From: Thermoanaerobaculia bacterium
GTDB taxonomy: Bacteria; Acidobacteriota; Thermoanaerobaculia; Gp7-AA8
Assembly (NCBI GenBank): GCA_017883265.1
Contig: JADGNX010000004.1
Span: 1 to 48,606, forward strand
Direction: 5' to 3'
DNA length: 48,606 nucleotides
Under the pieces are notes generated by a model. It did not search any database and was not told the DNA's origin. It was given only the letters and a program-made list of their open reading frames with translations. The position numbers and the translations under genes were made by a program. Below, piece by piece: positions 1 to 11,180 of the stretch (positions within the stretch are counted from its first letter, which is position 1; each line of letters opens with the position of its first letter).

Positions 1-205
1 GGGGCGCGGGCACGGGCGCGGGTGGGTCATTCTGTGGGACGTCGGGATTCGATGAGTTTCGGGAGCATCTGTGCGATGCGTTCCTGAAGGGCTTTGCGTC
101 ATCGGTCACGGCGGCATATTCAATCCCGCCAACCCTCTTCCGGTGTCGCCCCACGGCGTCCGCGAGTCTTGCCCGGGCCCGAGCCTGAGCCCGGTTTTGA
201 CTCTC
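1..205. repeat. Copy A of GC-rich nested inverted-repeat intergenic element (left end cut by window start)
   Basis: Shares gggcacggg..., gggattcgatgagtttcg, tattcaatcccgc (117-130), identical 20-mer ccccacggcgtccgcgagtc (149-168) and right end gagcccggttttga(c)tctcaaatttc with copy B at 1815-2054. Confidence 0.75.
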
Positions 206-281
206 AAATTTCGAATGTTTTTGTGTCGCACTAGCTACAACACATGATTCCAAATCCTGCGGGCTGCCCTACAATCGGTTC

Positions 282-602
282 ATGGGATCGGAGAGACGAC
301 GCACGCACCGCCATCAGGCGGCGCTTCCCGTGGAGTGGGAGAGCGGCCGCGGCGTGACCCGCGACGTGAGCATCGACGGCGTCTATTTCGAAGCCGAGCA
401 GGCTCCGGCCGACGCCCTGGCGGACGTCATTCTCAGCGTTCTGATCGAGGACGCCTTCCCCGATGTCGCGGCCCGCTTCCAATGCAGGGGGACGGTGGTC
501 CGGGTCGAAATGGAGGAGGACGGCAAGTATGGAGTCGCCGTCCACTTCACGTCGATCGACTTCAAGGGGAAAGACAAAGGCAACGGCGGTTCGCTGGGCT
601 GA
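282..602 (+). CDS. PilZ domain protein
   Basis: N-terminal RRxxR-type motif (SERRRTHRHQAALPVEW) and DVSIDGVYFE matching the D/NxSxxG PilZ signature. Confidence 0.8.
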   Translation: MGSERRRTHRHQAALPVEWESGRGVTRDVSIDGVYFEAEQAPADALADVILSVLIEDAFPDVAARFQCRGTVVRVEMEEDGKYGVAVHFTSIDFKGKDKGNGGSLG

Positions 603-665
603 GGGCTGCCTCGGGCTCAAGCGCGTCGACGAAGCGCGGCGCCGCTTGTGCAATAAGCTCTCCCT

Positions 666-1781
666 ATGGTCGAGAGCGAGCGCATTGAACTGCATATTCC
701 GTTCGTTACGATCCTCAAAATCGCTCTCTCGCTCCTCCTTTTCGCAGCGATCACCAGGCTGCTGCCGGTCATCATCACCCTGATCGTGGCGGTGCTCCTG
801 GCCGTCATGCTGCAACCGGTGGCTGACTGGCTCGTGGCACGCGGTGCCCGTCGCGGACTGGCTGTCGGTGCCATCGGATTCGTGCTGGTCGCGCTCCTGG
901 TCATGATTTTCGCCGTCATCGTTCCGGTCACGGCAGCACAGGTCTCGCAGTTCATGAAGAACCTGCCGGCCATCCAGGCCCAGGTATCCAAAGCCCTTCC
1001 CGGGGAGTCTTCGGTCATCCGCGCTCTGGCAGCCCGGCTCGATGATTTCAAGACCTCGTTCGATCTACAGGCGTGGATGCGTCGCGGCCTGACAGTCGGG
1101 GTGTACGCCCTGGAAGCGGTCACCGCGGTCCTGCTTGTCCTGGTGCTGACCATTTATTTTCTCCTCGAGGGACGCGATTTCTACGCCTGGCTGGTGAGCT
1201 ACGTGCCGAGACGGTTCCGGAATCGGGTGGCGGAGACGGCGGCCGAGGCGAGCAATGTCGTCATGGCCTATATGCGGGGTCAGGTCATCACCTCCGCGCT
1301 GTGTGGCATCTGGGTCTACGCCATGCTGATGCTCCTGCATGTTCCGGCCGCCCTGCCGCTGGCAGTCGTGGCCACCCTGGCCGACATCATCCCGGTGGTC
1401 GGCACGATCATCATGACGCTGCCCGGCGTGCTGGTAGCCTTCTCCGTCTCCCCTCTGGCCGCCTTCGAAGCGCTGGTGGGCTACCTGCTCTACCACCTGA
1501 TCGAAAACTACGTCGTCATTCCGCGGGTCTACGGAAAGCAGATGCGCCTGTCCACCATTGGCGTTCTCCTCTCGGTCACCATCGGCGGCTCTCTGCTCGG
1601 GATCGCCGGAGCCGTCCTGGCTCTCCCGTTCGTCGCCGCATATCCGATCATCGAGCGTCTCTGGCTCGGCAGCTACCTGGCGCCGGAGACGATCGAAGAC
1701 CACGCTGCGCTTCACGACGAGAATGCCGACAGCGAGACGACCGACGAGGTCCTCGGGACGACGACCGAGGGGGGACATTAG
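666..1781 (+). CDS. AI-2E family transporter (permease)
   Basis: 371 aa, multiple TM helices, AI-2E/PerM-like motifs (LADIIPVVGTIIMTLPGVLVA, YLLYHLIENYVVIPRVYGKQMRLS). Confidence 0.88.
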   Translation: MVESERIELHIPFVTILKIALSLLLFAAITRLLPVIITLIVAVLLAVMLQPVADWLVARGARRGLAVGAIGFVLVALLVMIFAVIVPVTAAQVSQFMKNLPAIQAQVSKALPGESSVIRALAARLDDFKTSFDLQAWMRRGLTVGVYALEAVTAVLLVLVLTIYFLLEGRDFYAWLVSYVPRRFRNRVAETAAEASNVVMAYMRGQVITSALCGIWVYAMLMLLHVPAALPLAVVATLADIIPVVGTIIMTLPGVLVAFSVSPLAAFEALVGYLLYHLIENYVVIPRVYGKQMRLSTIGVLLSVTIGGSLLGIAGAVLALPFVAAYPIIERLWLGSYLAPETIEDHAALHDENADSETTDEVLGTTTEGGH

Positions 1782-1814
1782 ATACTTGACGCTCAAGTCT
1801 GAGAATTTCTCTCT

Positions 1815-2054
1815 CAGAGTCAAAGACCGGGCTCGGGCTCGGGCACGGGTGGCTCACGCGGTCGGGCGGCGGGATTGATAGTTTCGTTGGTGTCCAATCG
1901 GTAATTCCCGATCGTTTCTTTTCTCGCAGGCAGAAAGATGATCGTGTGGAGAGACCGGGATATTCAATCCCGCGAACCTGCTTCGGGCGTCCCCACGGCG
2001 TCCGCGAGTCGTTCCCGGGCCTGAGCCCGCGCCCGAGCCCGGTTTTTGATTCTC
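1815..2054. repeat. Copy B of GC-rich nested inverted-repeat intergenic element
   Basis: Outer imperfect inverted arms cagagtcaaagaccgggctcgggctcggg / cccgcgcccgagcccggtttttgattctc; inner arms ggcgggattgata (1868-1880) / tattcaatcccgcg (1961-1974). Confidence 0.75.
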
Positions 2055-2079
2055 AAATTTCAAATATTTTTGGCTAGCT

Positions 2080-2571
2080 CTAGTTCGGAGCTCCAGGCTT
2101 CGCTTTCCCGATTGCTCCCACGTGCGCCTCGGCGGCCCGAAGATAGTCCGCCGGCGCGAGCAGAACCTGGGTCCCGCGGATCCCGGCAGAGACGGAGATG
2201 ACGTCGAAGAGCCCGATCGACTCGTCGGCATAGACAGGGTAGCGTTTTCTCGCCCCGAAAACTGTCACGCCTCCGCGAACGTAGCCCGTCAGGGGCTGCA
2301 CCTCTTTGAGCGGGACGGTATCGACTTTTCTGTCTCCGGTGAGTCGGGCGAGCGCTTTGAGGTCGAGCTCTCTGTCGCTGCCAACCACCGCGAAGCAGAC
2401 GCCGTTGCGGTCGCCGCGCACGACGAGAGTCTTGAAGACCTGCTCGGCCGCAAGACCCACCTTGGCTGCCACCGTCTCCGCCGTCAGATCGCTCTCATCG
2501 ACCTCATAGTCCCGAAGCTCATAGGCCACTCCAAGCGAATCGAGAAGGCGCACCGCGTTGGTCTTGCTCAT
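2080..2571 (-). CDS. ybaK: YbaK/EbsC family Cys-tRNA(Pro) deacylase
   Basis: 163 aa; MSKTNAVRLLDSLGVAYELRDYEVDE... VFKTLVVRGDRNGVCFAVVGSDRELDLKALARLTG... GYVRGGVTVFG matches YbaK family. Confidence 0.87.
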   Translation of the reverse strand: MSKTNAVRLLDSLGVAYELRDYEVDESDLTAETVAAKVGLAAEQVFKTLVVRGDRNGVCFAVVGSDRELDLKALARLTGDRKVDTVPLKEVQPLTGYVRGGVTVFGARKRYPVYADESIGLFDVISVSAGIRGTQVLLAPADYLRAAEAHVGAIGKAKPGAPN

Positions 2572-2624
2572 CGAGCTTTACACACCACTAGCGAGGCTTT
2601 GCCTCAGACCGACGAGAGATTGTA

Positions 2625-2686
2625 CAAACCAGAAACCAGAAACCAGAAACCGGGAAAGGCCGTTCTGGTTTCTGGTTTCTGGTTTG
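2625..2686. repeat. Perfect 24-bp inverted repeat made of AAACCAG heptamers (copy 1)
   Basis: CAAACCAGAAACCAGAAACCAGAA (2625-2648), 14-nt spacer, exact reverse complement at 2663-2686. Confidence 0.95.
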
Positions 2687-2729
2687 GAAATGCGACTCAC
2701 CTGCAACACATTCTTACTGGTCAAGACCA

Positions 2730-3476
2730 CTAGCGGCTCTCCTCCGGACAATGGAGGTCGCGGCGCCGGTCGAGATCCTCGCGCACGGCGCGCTTGAAGT
2801 TCTCCTCCCCGGCCCGAGCGATCATTTCCCGCATGTAGGCGCCGATCTCCACCTCCTCGAGCCGCATGCGGAGTCTCTTGAACGGACGGGGGGCCCGGCC
2901 GGGAATCTGTACATGGTGCAGTCCGCCGCTGTAGGCGATGAGCATCTTGCCGTGCTGCATGGCCTCGAGGATGTCGGCGATTCCGCCGCGAACGCTCATC
3001 GGCTGGCCGTTCAGATCGAGGCCGTTGGCGCGTTTCATCCGTCCCTCGGGAAGGATCACCACCATCGAATCGGGGTCGATCTTCTGCAGCGTCGTGAACC
3101 AGGTGTGATCGCGCTCGCGCGAGATCGGTACGACCTGGTTCGCCACGAACTTGAACAGCATCCCGACGAGCGGCCGGCTGGTGGTCTTGCTCGCTACAGG
3201 CACGACTCCATGCCGTGCAAGCCGCCAGCAGAAAGAGTTCGGCACTCCGCCGAGGAACAGCGGCTCGAAGAGGCTGGTGTGATTGAGAAAGGTGACGAGC
3301 CGGATGTCCTTCCACGGCTTCTGGTCGTAGGAGCCGACCCACTGCCAGTCCTGGCGATAGAAGAGCCGGCTCAGCCCCTTCACAAAGAGGAGAAGCATGT
3401 AGACCAGCGGTGTGCGGATCAAGCGGCTGGAGCCTAGCGAGAAGGCATTGCCATAGTCAATGCCGCGCCGGTACAC
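2730..3476 (-). CDS. 1-acyl-sn-glycerol-3-phosphate acyltransferase-like (PlsC family)
   Basis: FLNHTSLFEPLFLG (NHxxxxD-like acyltransferase block I), VVILPEGRMKR (block III-like). Confidence 0.75.
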   Translation of the reverse strand: MYRRGIDYGNAFSLGSSRLIRTPLVYMLLLFVKGLSRLFYRQDWQWVGSYDQKPWKDIRLVTFLNHTSLFEPLFLGGVPNSFCWRLARHGVVPVASKTTSRPLVGMLFKFVANQVVPISRERDHTWFTTLQKIDPDSMVVILPEGRMKRANGLDLNGQPMSVRGGIADILEAMQHGKMLIAYSGGLHHVQIPGRAPRPFKRLRMRLEEVEIGAYMREMIARAGEENFKRAVREDLDRRRDLHCPEESR

Positions 3477-3507
3477 GATCCACGGAAGCGGCGGTTACAA
3501 TCCCGCC

Positions 3508-4146
3508 ATGGCCGAAGACTTCCTTCCCTTGAGGTCCCGACGGGCGGAGCGAAAGGCGCGAAGCCAGAAGTACCAGCACCTGGCAGGCGCCGTGATTCTG
3601 CTGTTCAGCGCGGTGCCCGATCTGAAGCCAGGCAAACCTCATTTCATTCTGGCCTGCTGCGAAGTCGCTGCCGCAGTCGGCCTGATGGCGGCCGTGGCGA
3701 TCGAACGGAAGCACGCGCAACACGGTCATCAATCGAGTGTCGGATGGCTGGAGATCGCTGGCGGCGTCATGCTGACTGTTGAAGCGGTGGAGAAGACGCG
3801 AGGCCCTCACCACGTCAGTTTCGTGATCCTGCAGTTCCTGCTGCCGCTGGTGATGCTTCTCTTCGGAGTGTTCGGCGTGAAGCTCGGCAACTTCCGGACG
3901 GTGGCCGACCTTGGGGAACACTTCGGATTGCGGACGCGCTTCAGGCGACATCGCGTCGCCTGGAGCGAAGTGCGCGCCTATCGCATCACGCCTCGCTTTC
4001 TGGAGCTGGAGGGGGAAAACGGTCCTTTGCGGAGGATCAAGATCTCGGACATCGCAAACCGCACCGAAGCAGACACGTGGATGAGGGAACGATTTCAGGC
4101 TCGCGGCATCCCGGAAGCTGGTCAGGATGCGACCGCGTCGTCCTGA
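3508..4146 (+). CDS. Hypothetical membrane protein
   Basis: Complete ORF (ORF track from 3460; ATG at 3508 follows a plausible spacer); four hydrophobic segments; no recognised family. Confidence 0.65.
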   Translation: MAEDFLPLRSRRAERKARSQKYQHLAGAVILLFSAVPDLKPGKPHFILACCEVAAAVGLMAAVAIERKHAQHGHQSSVGWLEIAGGVMLTVEAVEKTRGPHHVSFVILQFLLPLVMLLFGVFGVKLGNFRTVADLGEHFGLRTRFRRHRVAWSEVRAYRITPRFLELEGENGPLRRIKISDIANRTEADTWMRERFQARGIPEAGQDATASS

Positions 4147-4153
4147 GGCGAGC

Positions 4154-4858
4154 TTATTTCTGAAAAGCCCGCCACATCTGCCATGTCGACAGCGCGATGC
4201 CTGCCGCCACGATTGCCGTCAACAGCTTGTGCTTGAGGATGAGATCGAGCGCGCTGACCGGCCGCTGCGCCGGCTGCTGCCCCCTGGGCGCCATGCCGAG
4301 CCGGGAGACGGGAGCCTCCGGGTGAAGCGCTGCCTCGACGTGCCCTTCGAAGTCACGGAGTGAGCGGACCTCCGAATCCTGCGAGACCGCCTGGCCCGTC
4401 TGCGTATCGACGAGAACGGCGTTGGTGGCGACCGAGGAGACGATGGGACTTCCCGCGGCGTCGCGATTGACGCTGTAAGTACCCTGATCGTAGTAGAGAA
4501 CCGACGGTCCGAGTCTCGATTGCTTCACGAAGAGAACGTTCTCGGCGCCGGGCTGAAATTGCGGCACGCCGATGGTGTGCTGGTGCAGGGAGCCGATGCT
4601 TCCTCCCGGCGTGGCCACCGTCACCTCGCTGGCCTGCGCCCCTTTGAAGGTCTTGCTCACGGCGAAGGTGGAGTAGGTGATGATCCACTTATGAGAGGTG
4701 TCCCATTCGGATCGGGTTCGGATGCATTTTCCCATCACGATGGAATCGGCATTGCCGACCTTCTCGTCGAAGGACACGGCCCGGGCGATCGATGCCTGGG
4801 CGGCGAGCGGCATGAGGATAAGGGCCGCGGCGGAGAGGATCCGAAGGAGATTTCGCAT
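4154..4858 (-). CDS. Hypothetical secreted protein with C-terminal TM segment
   Basis: Signal peptide MRNLLRILSAAALILMPLAAQAS; C-terminal LLTAIVAAGIALSTWQMWRAFQK. Confidence 0.7.
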   Translation of the reverse strand: MRNLLRILSAAALILMPLAAQASIARAVSFDEKVGNADSIVMGKCIRTRSEWDTSHKWIITYSTFAVSKTFKGAQASEVTVATPGGSIGSLHQHTIGVPQFQPGAENVLFVKQSRLGPSVLYYDQGTYSVNRDAAGSPIVSSVATNAVLVDTQTGQAVSQDSEVRSLRDFEGHVEAALHPEAPVSRLGMAPRGQQPAQRPVSALDLILKHKLLTAIVAAGIALSTWQMWRAFQK

Positions 4859-5007
4859 GGGTTCTCGAAGTTATTGTAACGATACCTAAGCAAGGGATGT
4901 TCCACAAAGTCGGATTCAGGGCACGAGCCTGCAGCCATTTTTCCCGCCGCGAGGGACGGGTCGCTTATAGCAAGCCCATCCGTATCCTATTTTCACCCCT
5001 TCACTCT

Positions 5008-5493
5008 TCATTCGGTCTGATGGACCTGGACCCGCGCGGCGTGTCTTCGCTCCGCTTCTTCGACGGAATGGGAGGCGGTCATCGAGCTGTCGCGTGCGGC
5101 GATGTGGGCCAGGCGTTCGTAGTAGGAGTGAAGGGTCTCCAGATCCTCCTCGCTGAGCCCCTCGATATCGATCAGGCGGTTGCTCGCTCCCTCCACAGCG
5201 GCCACTAGCTCATTGAGCTTCAACTGAATGGCCAGAGACTCTTTGTTCTGGGAACGCTGAATGAGGAAGACCATGAGAAAGGTGACGACGCTGGTGACCG
5301 TGTTCCAGGCCAGTTGCCAGGTATCGGAGTAGTGAAAGATCGGCCCGCTGGCGATCCAGACCAGTGTGGCCAGGAGGGCGAGGCTGAACCCCCAGCTCCT
5401 GCCGACCTGGTTGGTCACACTCTGCGCAAAGCGCTCCATCCATCCTCTGGTTCGCCGCTCGGTCAGACTTTTCATGCTCGTCTCCTTCGTCAA
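5008..5493 (-). CDS. Low-affinity iron permease family protein
   Basis: FSLALLATLVWIASGPIFHYSDTWQLAWNTVTSVVTFLMVFLIQRSQNKESLAIQLKLNEL is characteristic of this family. Confidence 0.88.
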   Translation of the reverse strand: MTKETSMKSLTERRTRGWMERFAQSVTNQVGRSWGFSLALLATLVWIASGPIFHYSDTWQLAWNTVTSVVTFLMVFLIQRSQNKESLAIQLKLNELVAAVEGASNRLIDIEGLSEEDLETLHSYYERLAHIAARDSSMTASHSVEEAERRHAARVQVHQTE

Positions 5494-5541
5494 GGAGGAA
5501 AGGATGACGGATGACCGGTGAAGAAGGAAGGAAGAGTCGGC

Positions 5542-7284
5542 TCATTCCGCCGCGACGATGTCCAGATCGTTGGCAACGTCGATGTTCTCGAAATGGCTCC
5601 CGAGGAATTGAACGGCCAGATAGATCTCGGCTACGAGCACGGCCGCCGCCGGACATGTGGCGATGGCCAGAGCTGCGCCGAAATCGGTCATCTGCCGGGC
5701 GATCCAGATCGCCGGAAGGAAGACGGCTGCGGCGGGAAGAAGCGCGAAACCCAGTGTCAGCAGATGGCCTCCCAACAAAACGAGACGCTGGCCGAACGGC
5801 GCAAAGCCGCGCGACTCTTCTCTCGATCGGGAGGCCCAGGCGGGGAAGAAGATGACGATCGCATTCTGGATGAGGAGCTGGATCACGACGATCGGCACGA
5901 GGACCAGCAGCGCGGCGATGACCGCTTCGGGCGAGGCCATGCGCGTAACGAACCGGCCTGGCGATCCGGATCCCCGGAGGAGCACGGCCGCTGTGATCAG
6001 CAGAGCGGACTGAATCGCTACGATCAGAGCAGCCGGCGCCGCGACCTCCGCGGCCACCAGGCGGGCGCCGGCGATCGGATAGCTCTTGATGACCTCGAGT
6101 CGGCGCAGGTCCATCCGCAGGTCGTTCCGGAACATCATCGGCCCGCCGATGGCCATGGCGGCGGCGAGCGAGAGCATGATCGAGCCCCACAGCATGAACA
6201 TGTTCGGATCGTTCATCCAGAACATTGCGCCAAGGGCTGCGAGCACGGTCAGGACCATGAGCAGCACGAAGATCCCGGAGATCCGGACTGCCGCCGTCAG
6301 ATTTTTCCAGATGATCGCGACTTCCGCCGGTCCGGTCGATGAGAGATGGAAAAGAGGCCTTGCCGAGCGCAGCGAAACCAGCTCGCCCGATCGGTACCCA
6401 GCCAGCCGCTGGACGCCGGCGGCCCTTCGTCTGGCTTTGGCGATCGAGCCTTCTTCGAACGAGACGTTGAGCTGTGCGGCCAGGAGAAAGAAGATCGACC
6501 CGAGGAGGAGAAGGCCGACTGCGCCAGCGAAGAGATGGGTGAGCGCAGCAGGGAAAAGAACCATGGCGAAGAGCCGCGGTATGAAGAAGAGAATACTCAG
6601 CGGAGCGCGGTGAAAGGGAGCGAAGAGCGGAGTGAGGGTGTTGGGCGAAAAGTTCTCCAGATGCTGCCCCATCAGCTTCAAATCGAGGCCGCCCATCTCG
6701 TGGTCGATTAGAAAGTAGATGGCATTGATCAGCACGATGACGATCACGCTGCGGGCTATGAAGCCGATGCCGCGCTGCCGGAGACGGGCCCGTCCCATGG
6801 CCACGAAGAGGAGGTACGTGTTCCAGACCGTGAAGGCCACCCAGACGCCGATGAACCTCGACCGCGGAAAGGCCAGGAATGTCATGATGGCGGAGCTCAG
6901 GAAGATCTGCGCCTGCGAGCGGATCATCTTGTAAGCCAGCAGTTGCCGGCGGGTCAGAGGAGCCGGAAAGAGGAACTGGATCTCCGAGGCGCTGAACTCG
7001 ATTCCGCCCGAATCGCCGGGAAGGGCCCACGCTCCGATCCCGAGAAGAATCACGAAGATGCCGACGCAGACGATTGCCATGTCCGGGGCCACACGGCGGA
7101 AGATCTCCGGCATACCGCGACCGACACCGATGCTCAGTGACCGGCGGCCGAACATCATTCCGAAGTAAAGAATCGCTGCAACTGCAGAGATTGCGTAGCG
7201 CGGCTCGCGGAGACGCCGCAGCCGCTGCAGGATGCGGTTCTTGAAAGAGTGTGTGGCCACAAAGATGAAGGCGCCGGCCGTCAC
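5542..7284 (-). CDS. ABC exporter permease component
   Basis: Large multi-TM protein directly downstream of an ABC ATPase; likely GTG start at 7284 overlapping the upstream stop by 4 nt (ORF track start 7377). Confidence 0.78.
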   Translation of the reverse strand: MTAGAFIFVATHSFKNRILQRLRRLREPRYAISAVAAILYFGMMFGRRSLSIGVGRGMPEIFRRVAPDMAIVCVGIFVILLGIGAWALPGDSGGIEFSASEIQFLFPAPLTRRQLLAYKMIRSQAQIFLSSAIMTFLAFPRSRFIGVWVAFTVWNTYLLFVAMGRARLRQRGIGFIARSVIVIVLINAIYFLIDHEMGGLDLKLMGQHLENFSPNTLTPLFAPFHRAPLSILFFIPRLFAMVLFPAALTHLFAGAVGLLLLGSIFFLLAAQLNVSFEEGSIAKARRRAAGVQRLAGYRSGELVSLRSARPLFHLSSTGPAEVAIIWKNLTAAVRISGIFVLLMVLTVLAALGAMFWMNDPNMFMLWGSIMLSLAAAMAIGGPMMFRNDLRMDLRRLEVIKSYPIAGARLVAAEVAAPAALIVAIQSALLITAAVLLRGSGSPGRFVTRMASPEAVIAALLVLVPIVVIQLLIQNAIVIFFPAWASRSREESRGFAPFGQRLVLLGGHLLTLGFALLPAAAVFLPAIWIARQMTDFGAALAIATCPAAAVLVAEIYLAVQFLGSHFENIDVANDLDIVAAE

Positions 7285-8039
7285 GGGTCTCTCCGCTGCG
7301 TTTCTTCGCTGTCGCTGGTGATTCGAAGGAAGGCGTCCTCCAGCGAAACCTCGCCGGAGCCGCGCGCGATCTGCCATTTCAGCTCGGCCACGCTGCCGAA
7401 AGCGACTCGCGTGCCGCCCTTGATGACCAGGATGACGTCGCAGAGCTCCTCGACCAGATGAAGGAGATGGGAGCTGAGGATCACGGCCGCCCCGGCCGCG
7501 GCGCGCTGGGAGATCGAGGCCTTCATCTTACGGATGCCGAGCGGATCGAGGCCGGTGAGCGGCTCGTCGAAGATCAACACGCGCGGTGAATGAAGGAACC
7601 CGCAGGCGATCATCAGCTTCTGTTTCATGCCGCGCGACAACTCACCGGGCAGAGCCTTCCGTTTATCCGAAAGCTCGAGCTCCCGCAGCAGCGGCTCGGC
7701 CCGCTCGCTGGCCCCTTCCACCTGATAGATGCGGGCTATGAACTGGAGGTGCTCTTCGACCGTCAGGTAATCGAAGAGACGCGGCTCGTCGGGCATGAAG
7801 GCCAGCTCGCGCTTCGCGGCGACGGAGTCTTCCCGAAGGTCGTGACCGCAGATCCGGATCTGGCCGCTGGTGGGAGGGTGGATTCCGGCCAGGGCGCGAA
7901 GCGTAGTCGTCTTTCCCGCGCCGTTCGGTCCGACCAGCCCGACGATCTCCCCCTCTTTGACCGAAAAGGACAGCTCATGCACCGCCACAAGAGACCCATA
8001 GCTCTTCGAGAGATTGATCACTTCGACCAGGTTGGACAT
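7281..8039 (-). CDS. ABC transporter ATP-binding protein
   Basis: Walker A GPNGAGKTT, signature LSRGMKQKL, Walker B VLIFDEPLTGLD. Confidence 0.95.
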   Translation of the reverse strand: MSNLVEVINLSKSYGSLVAVHELSFSVKEGEIVGLVGPNGAGKTTTLRALAGIHPPTSGQIRICGHDLREDSVAAKRELAFMPDEPRLFDYLTVEEHLQFIARIYQVEGASERAEPLLRELELSDKRKALPGELSRGMKQKLMIACGFLHSPRVLIFDEPLTGLDPLGIRKMKASISQRAAAGAAVILSSHLLHLVEELCDVILVIKGGTRVAFGSVAELKWQIARGSGEVSLEDAFLRITSDSEETQRRDP

Positions 8040-8114
8040 GCGAGGCCATGATACGGCGGCGCATCAGGAGTTTCGCTCCGGTGTTGAGGAGCGGTCAGTT
8101 AGAATGCCTCGCTC

Positions 8115-8771
8115 ATGGCATCGCACCGGACCACATCTCGGCTGCCGCCGGGCATCGGCAAGTCGCCCCGAACTCCGGTTCTTCCGTCGATCTCCTCGCA
8201 CTTCAACATGATCGAGCCGGTCAAACCGCCGGCGCGAGGCGAAGCGGGGAAGCCACGTCCACGAACGGTGTTACCCCCACCGCGCTCGGCTCCGCGCAAG
8301 TCGCCTCCTGCGTCGAAGGCTTCCGCCTCTCCGCCACCCCGCGCAGCTGAGCGCCATGCTTCGGCGCCGGGTCAGGCCACGCCGGCCATCCTCATCATCG
8401 ACGACGATGTCGCCATTCGCGATCTTCTCCGGCGGGTCGTCAGCCGGAATGGATGGCACGCGGAGACTGCCAGTGACGGAGGCGAGGGCATCGAGATGAT
8501 CGGATCGGCAGCTCCCCCCGGGTACGCCGTGGTCCTTCTCGATCTGATGATGCCCAACATCAATGGCTTCGAGGTCATCGAGCACTTCAAGACTCACAAC
8601 CCCGCCATGCTGAGGCGCATCGTCGTCGTCACCGCGTCGCCGAGAGTCGATCGCGCCAGGATCTACTCGGAGCTCATCGGCGGTCTGATCGAGAAGCCCT
8701 TCGACATCACGGAGCTCGTCAGTTACCTCCAGCCGATCGTGGATGGGCTCGATTCCCCGGGGCGAACGTAG
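8115..8771 (+). CDS. Single-domain response regulator with Pro/Ala-rich N-terminal extension
   Basis: C-terminal receiver ILIIDDDVAIRDLL... VVLLDLMMPNINGFEV... VTAS... EKPFD. Start uncertain (8115 or 8208). Confidence 0.85.
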   Translation: MASHRTTSRLPPGIGKSPRTPVLPSISSHFNMIEPVKPPARGEAGKPRPRTVLPPPRSAPRKSPPASKASASPPPRAAERHASAPGQATPAILIIDDDVAIRDLLRRVVSRNGWHAETASDGGEGIEMIGSAAPPGYAVVLLDLMMPNINGFEVIEHFKTHNPAMLRRIVVVTASPRVDRARIYSELIGGLIEKPFDITELVSYLQPIVDGLDSPGRT

Positions 8772-8806
8772 CCTTTTTTCGCCGCCCCGCGGCCTGGGGT
8801 CGAACG

Positions 8807-8836
8807 AAAAAAGGCGGGCCTGCTGGCCCGCCTTTT
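8807..8836 (-). terminator. Rho-independent terminator downstream of groEL
   Basis: aaaaggcgggcc-tgct-ggcccgcctttt hairpin; T-rich tract on the minus strand after the stem; lies between groEL stop and the convergent response regulator gene, possibly bidirectional. Confidence 0.85.
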
Positions 8837-8860
8837 CGATGAATCGTCAGTGGAAAAATC

Positions 8861-10902
<2,042 letters not shown>

Positions 10903-10984
10903 AAGTGTATCTCCTTTCAGTAACTTGCCTTCGGTTGTGGATTGCGGAGTGCCCGCGATTGGGACGTGCTTCGTGAATGGTGTT

Positions 10985-11011
10985 TTAGCACTCAGCTGCT
11001 ATGAGTGCTAA
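10985..11011 (-). promoter_or_regulatory. CIRCE element (HrcA operator) upstream of groESL
   Basis: TTAGCACTC-N9-GAGTGCTAA, perfect match to the CIRCE consensus, ~83 bp upstream of groES. Confidence 0.97.
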
Positions 11012-11180
11012 CAATATGGCGCCATTTTTATTCTGTCAAGGCCTGTTTCTTGTCGCCTTCTTTCGCTCCTGCCAAAGTCATCCGGAAATCGAGTCGAAGC
11101 GGTGGCGGGCGCCTCCGCATCCCTCTCCTTCAACGCGCGCCTCGCTCAGTCGTCTTCAGACAGGAAATAGGAGGTTGTAC

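Noticed and set aside
1-2054. Composite transposon bounded by copies A and B
   Set aside because: No transposase in or next to the interval; PilZ and AI-2E genes look like normal chromosomal genes. Kept only as a repeat-element finding.
2625-2686. Heptamer inverted repeat as a standard rho-independent terminator
   Set aside because: Stem is AT/CA-rich and no U-tract follows on either strand.
2578-3342. 254-aa minus-strand ORF overlapping the acyltransferase
   Set aside because: Alternative frame; its end merely reads through the heptamer inverted repeat (KPETRNQNGLSRFLVSGFWF).
5210-7030. 606-aa minus-strand ORF overlapping the ABC permease
   Set aside because: Arg/Ser/Pro/His-rich out-of-frame translation with no domain signal; the 5542-7284 frame has clear TM segments and coupling to the ATPase.
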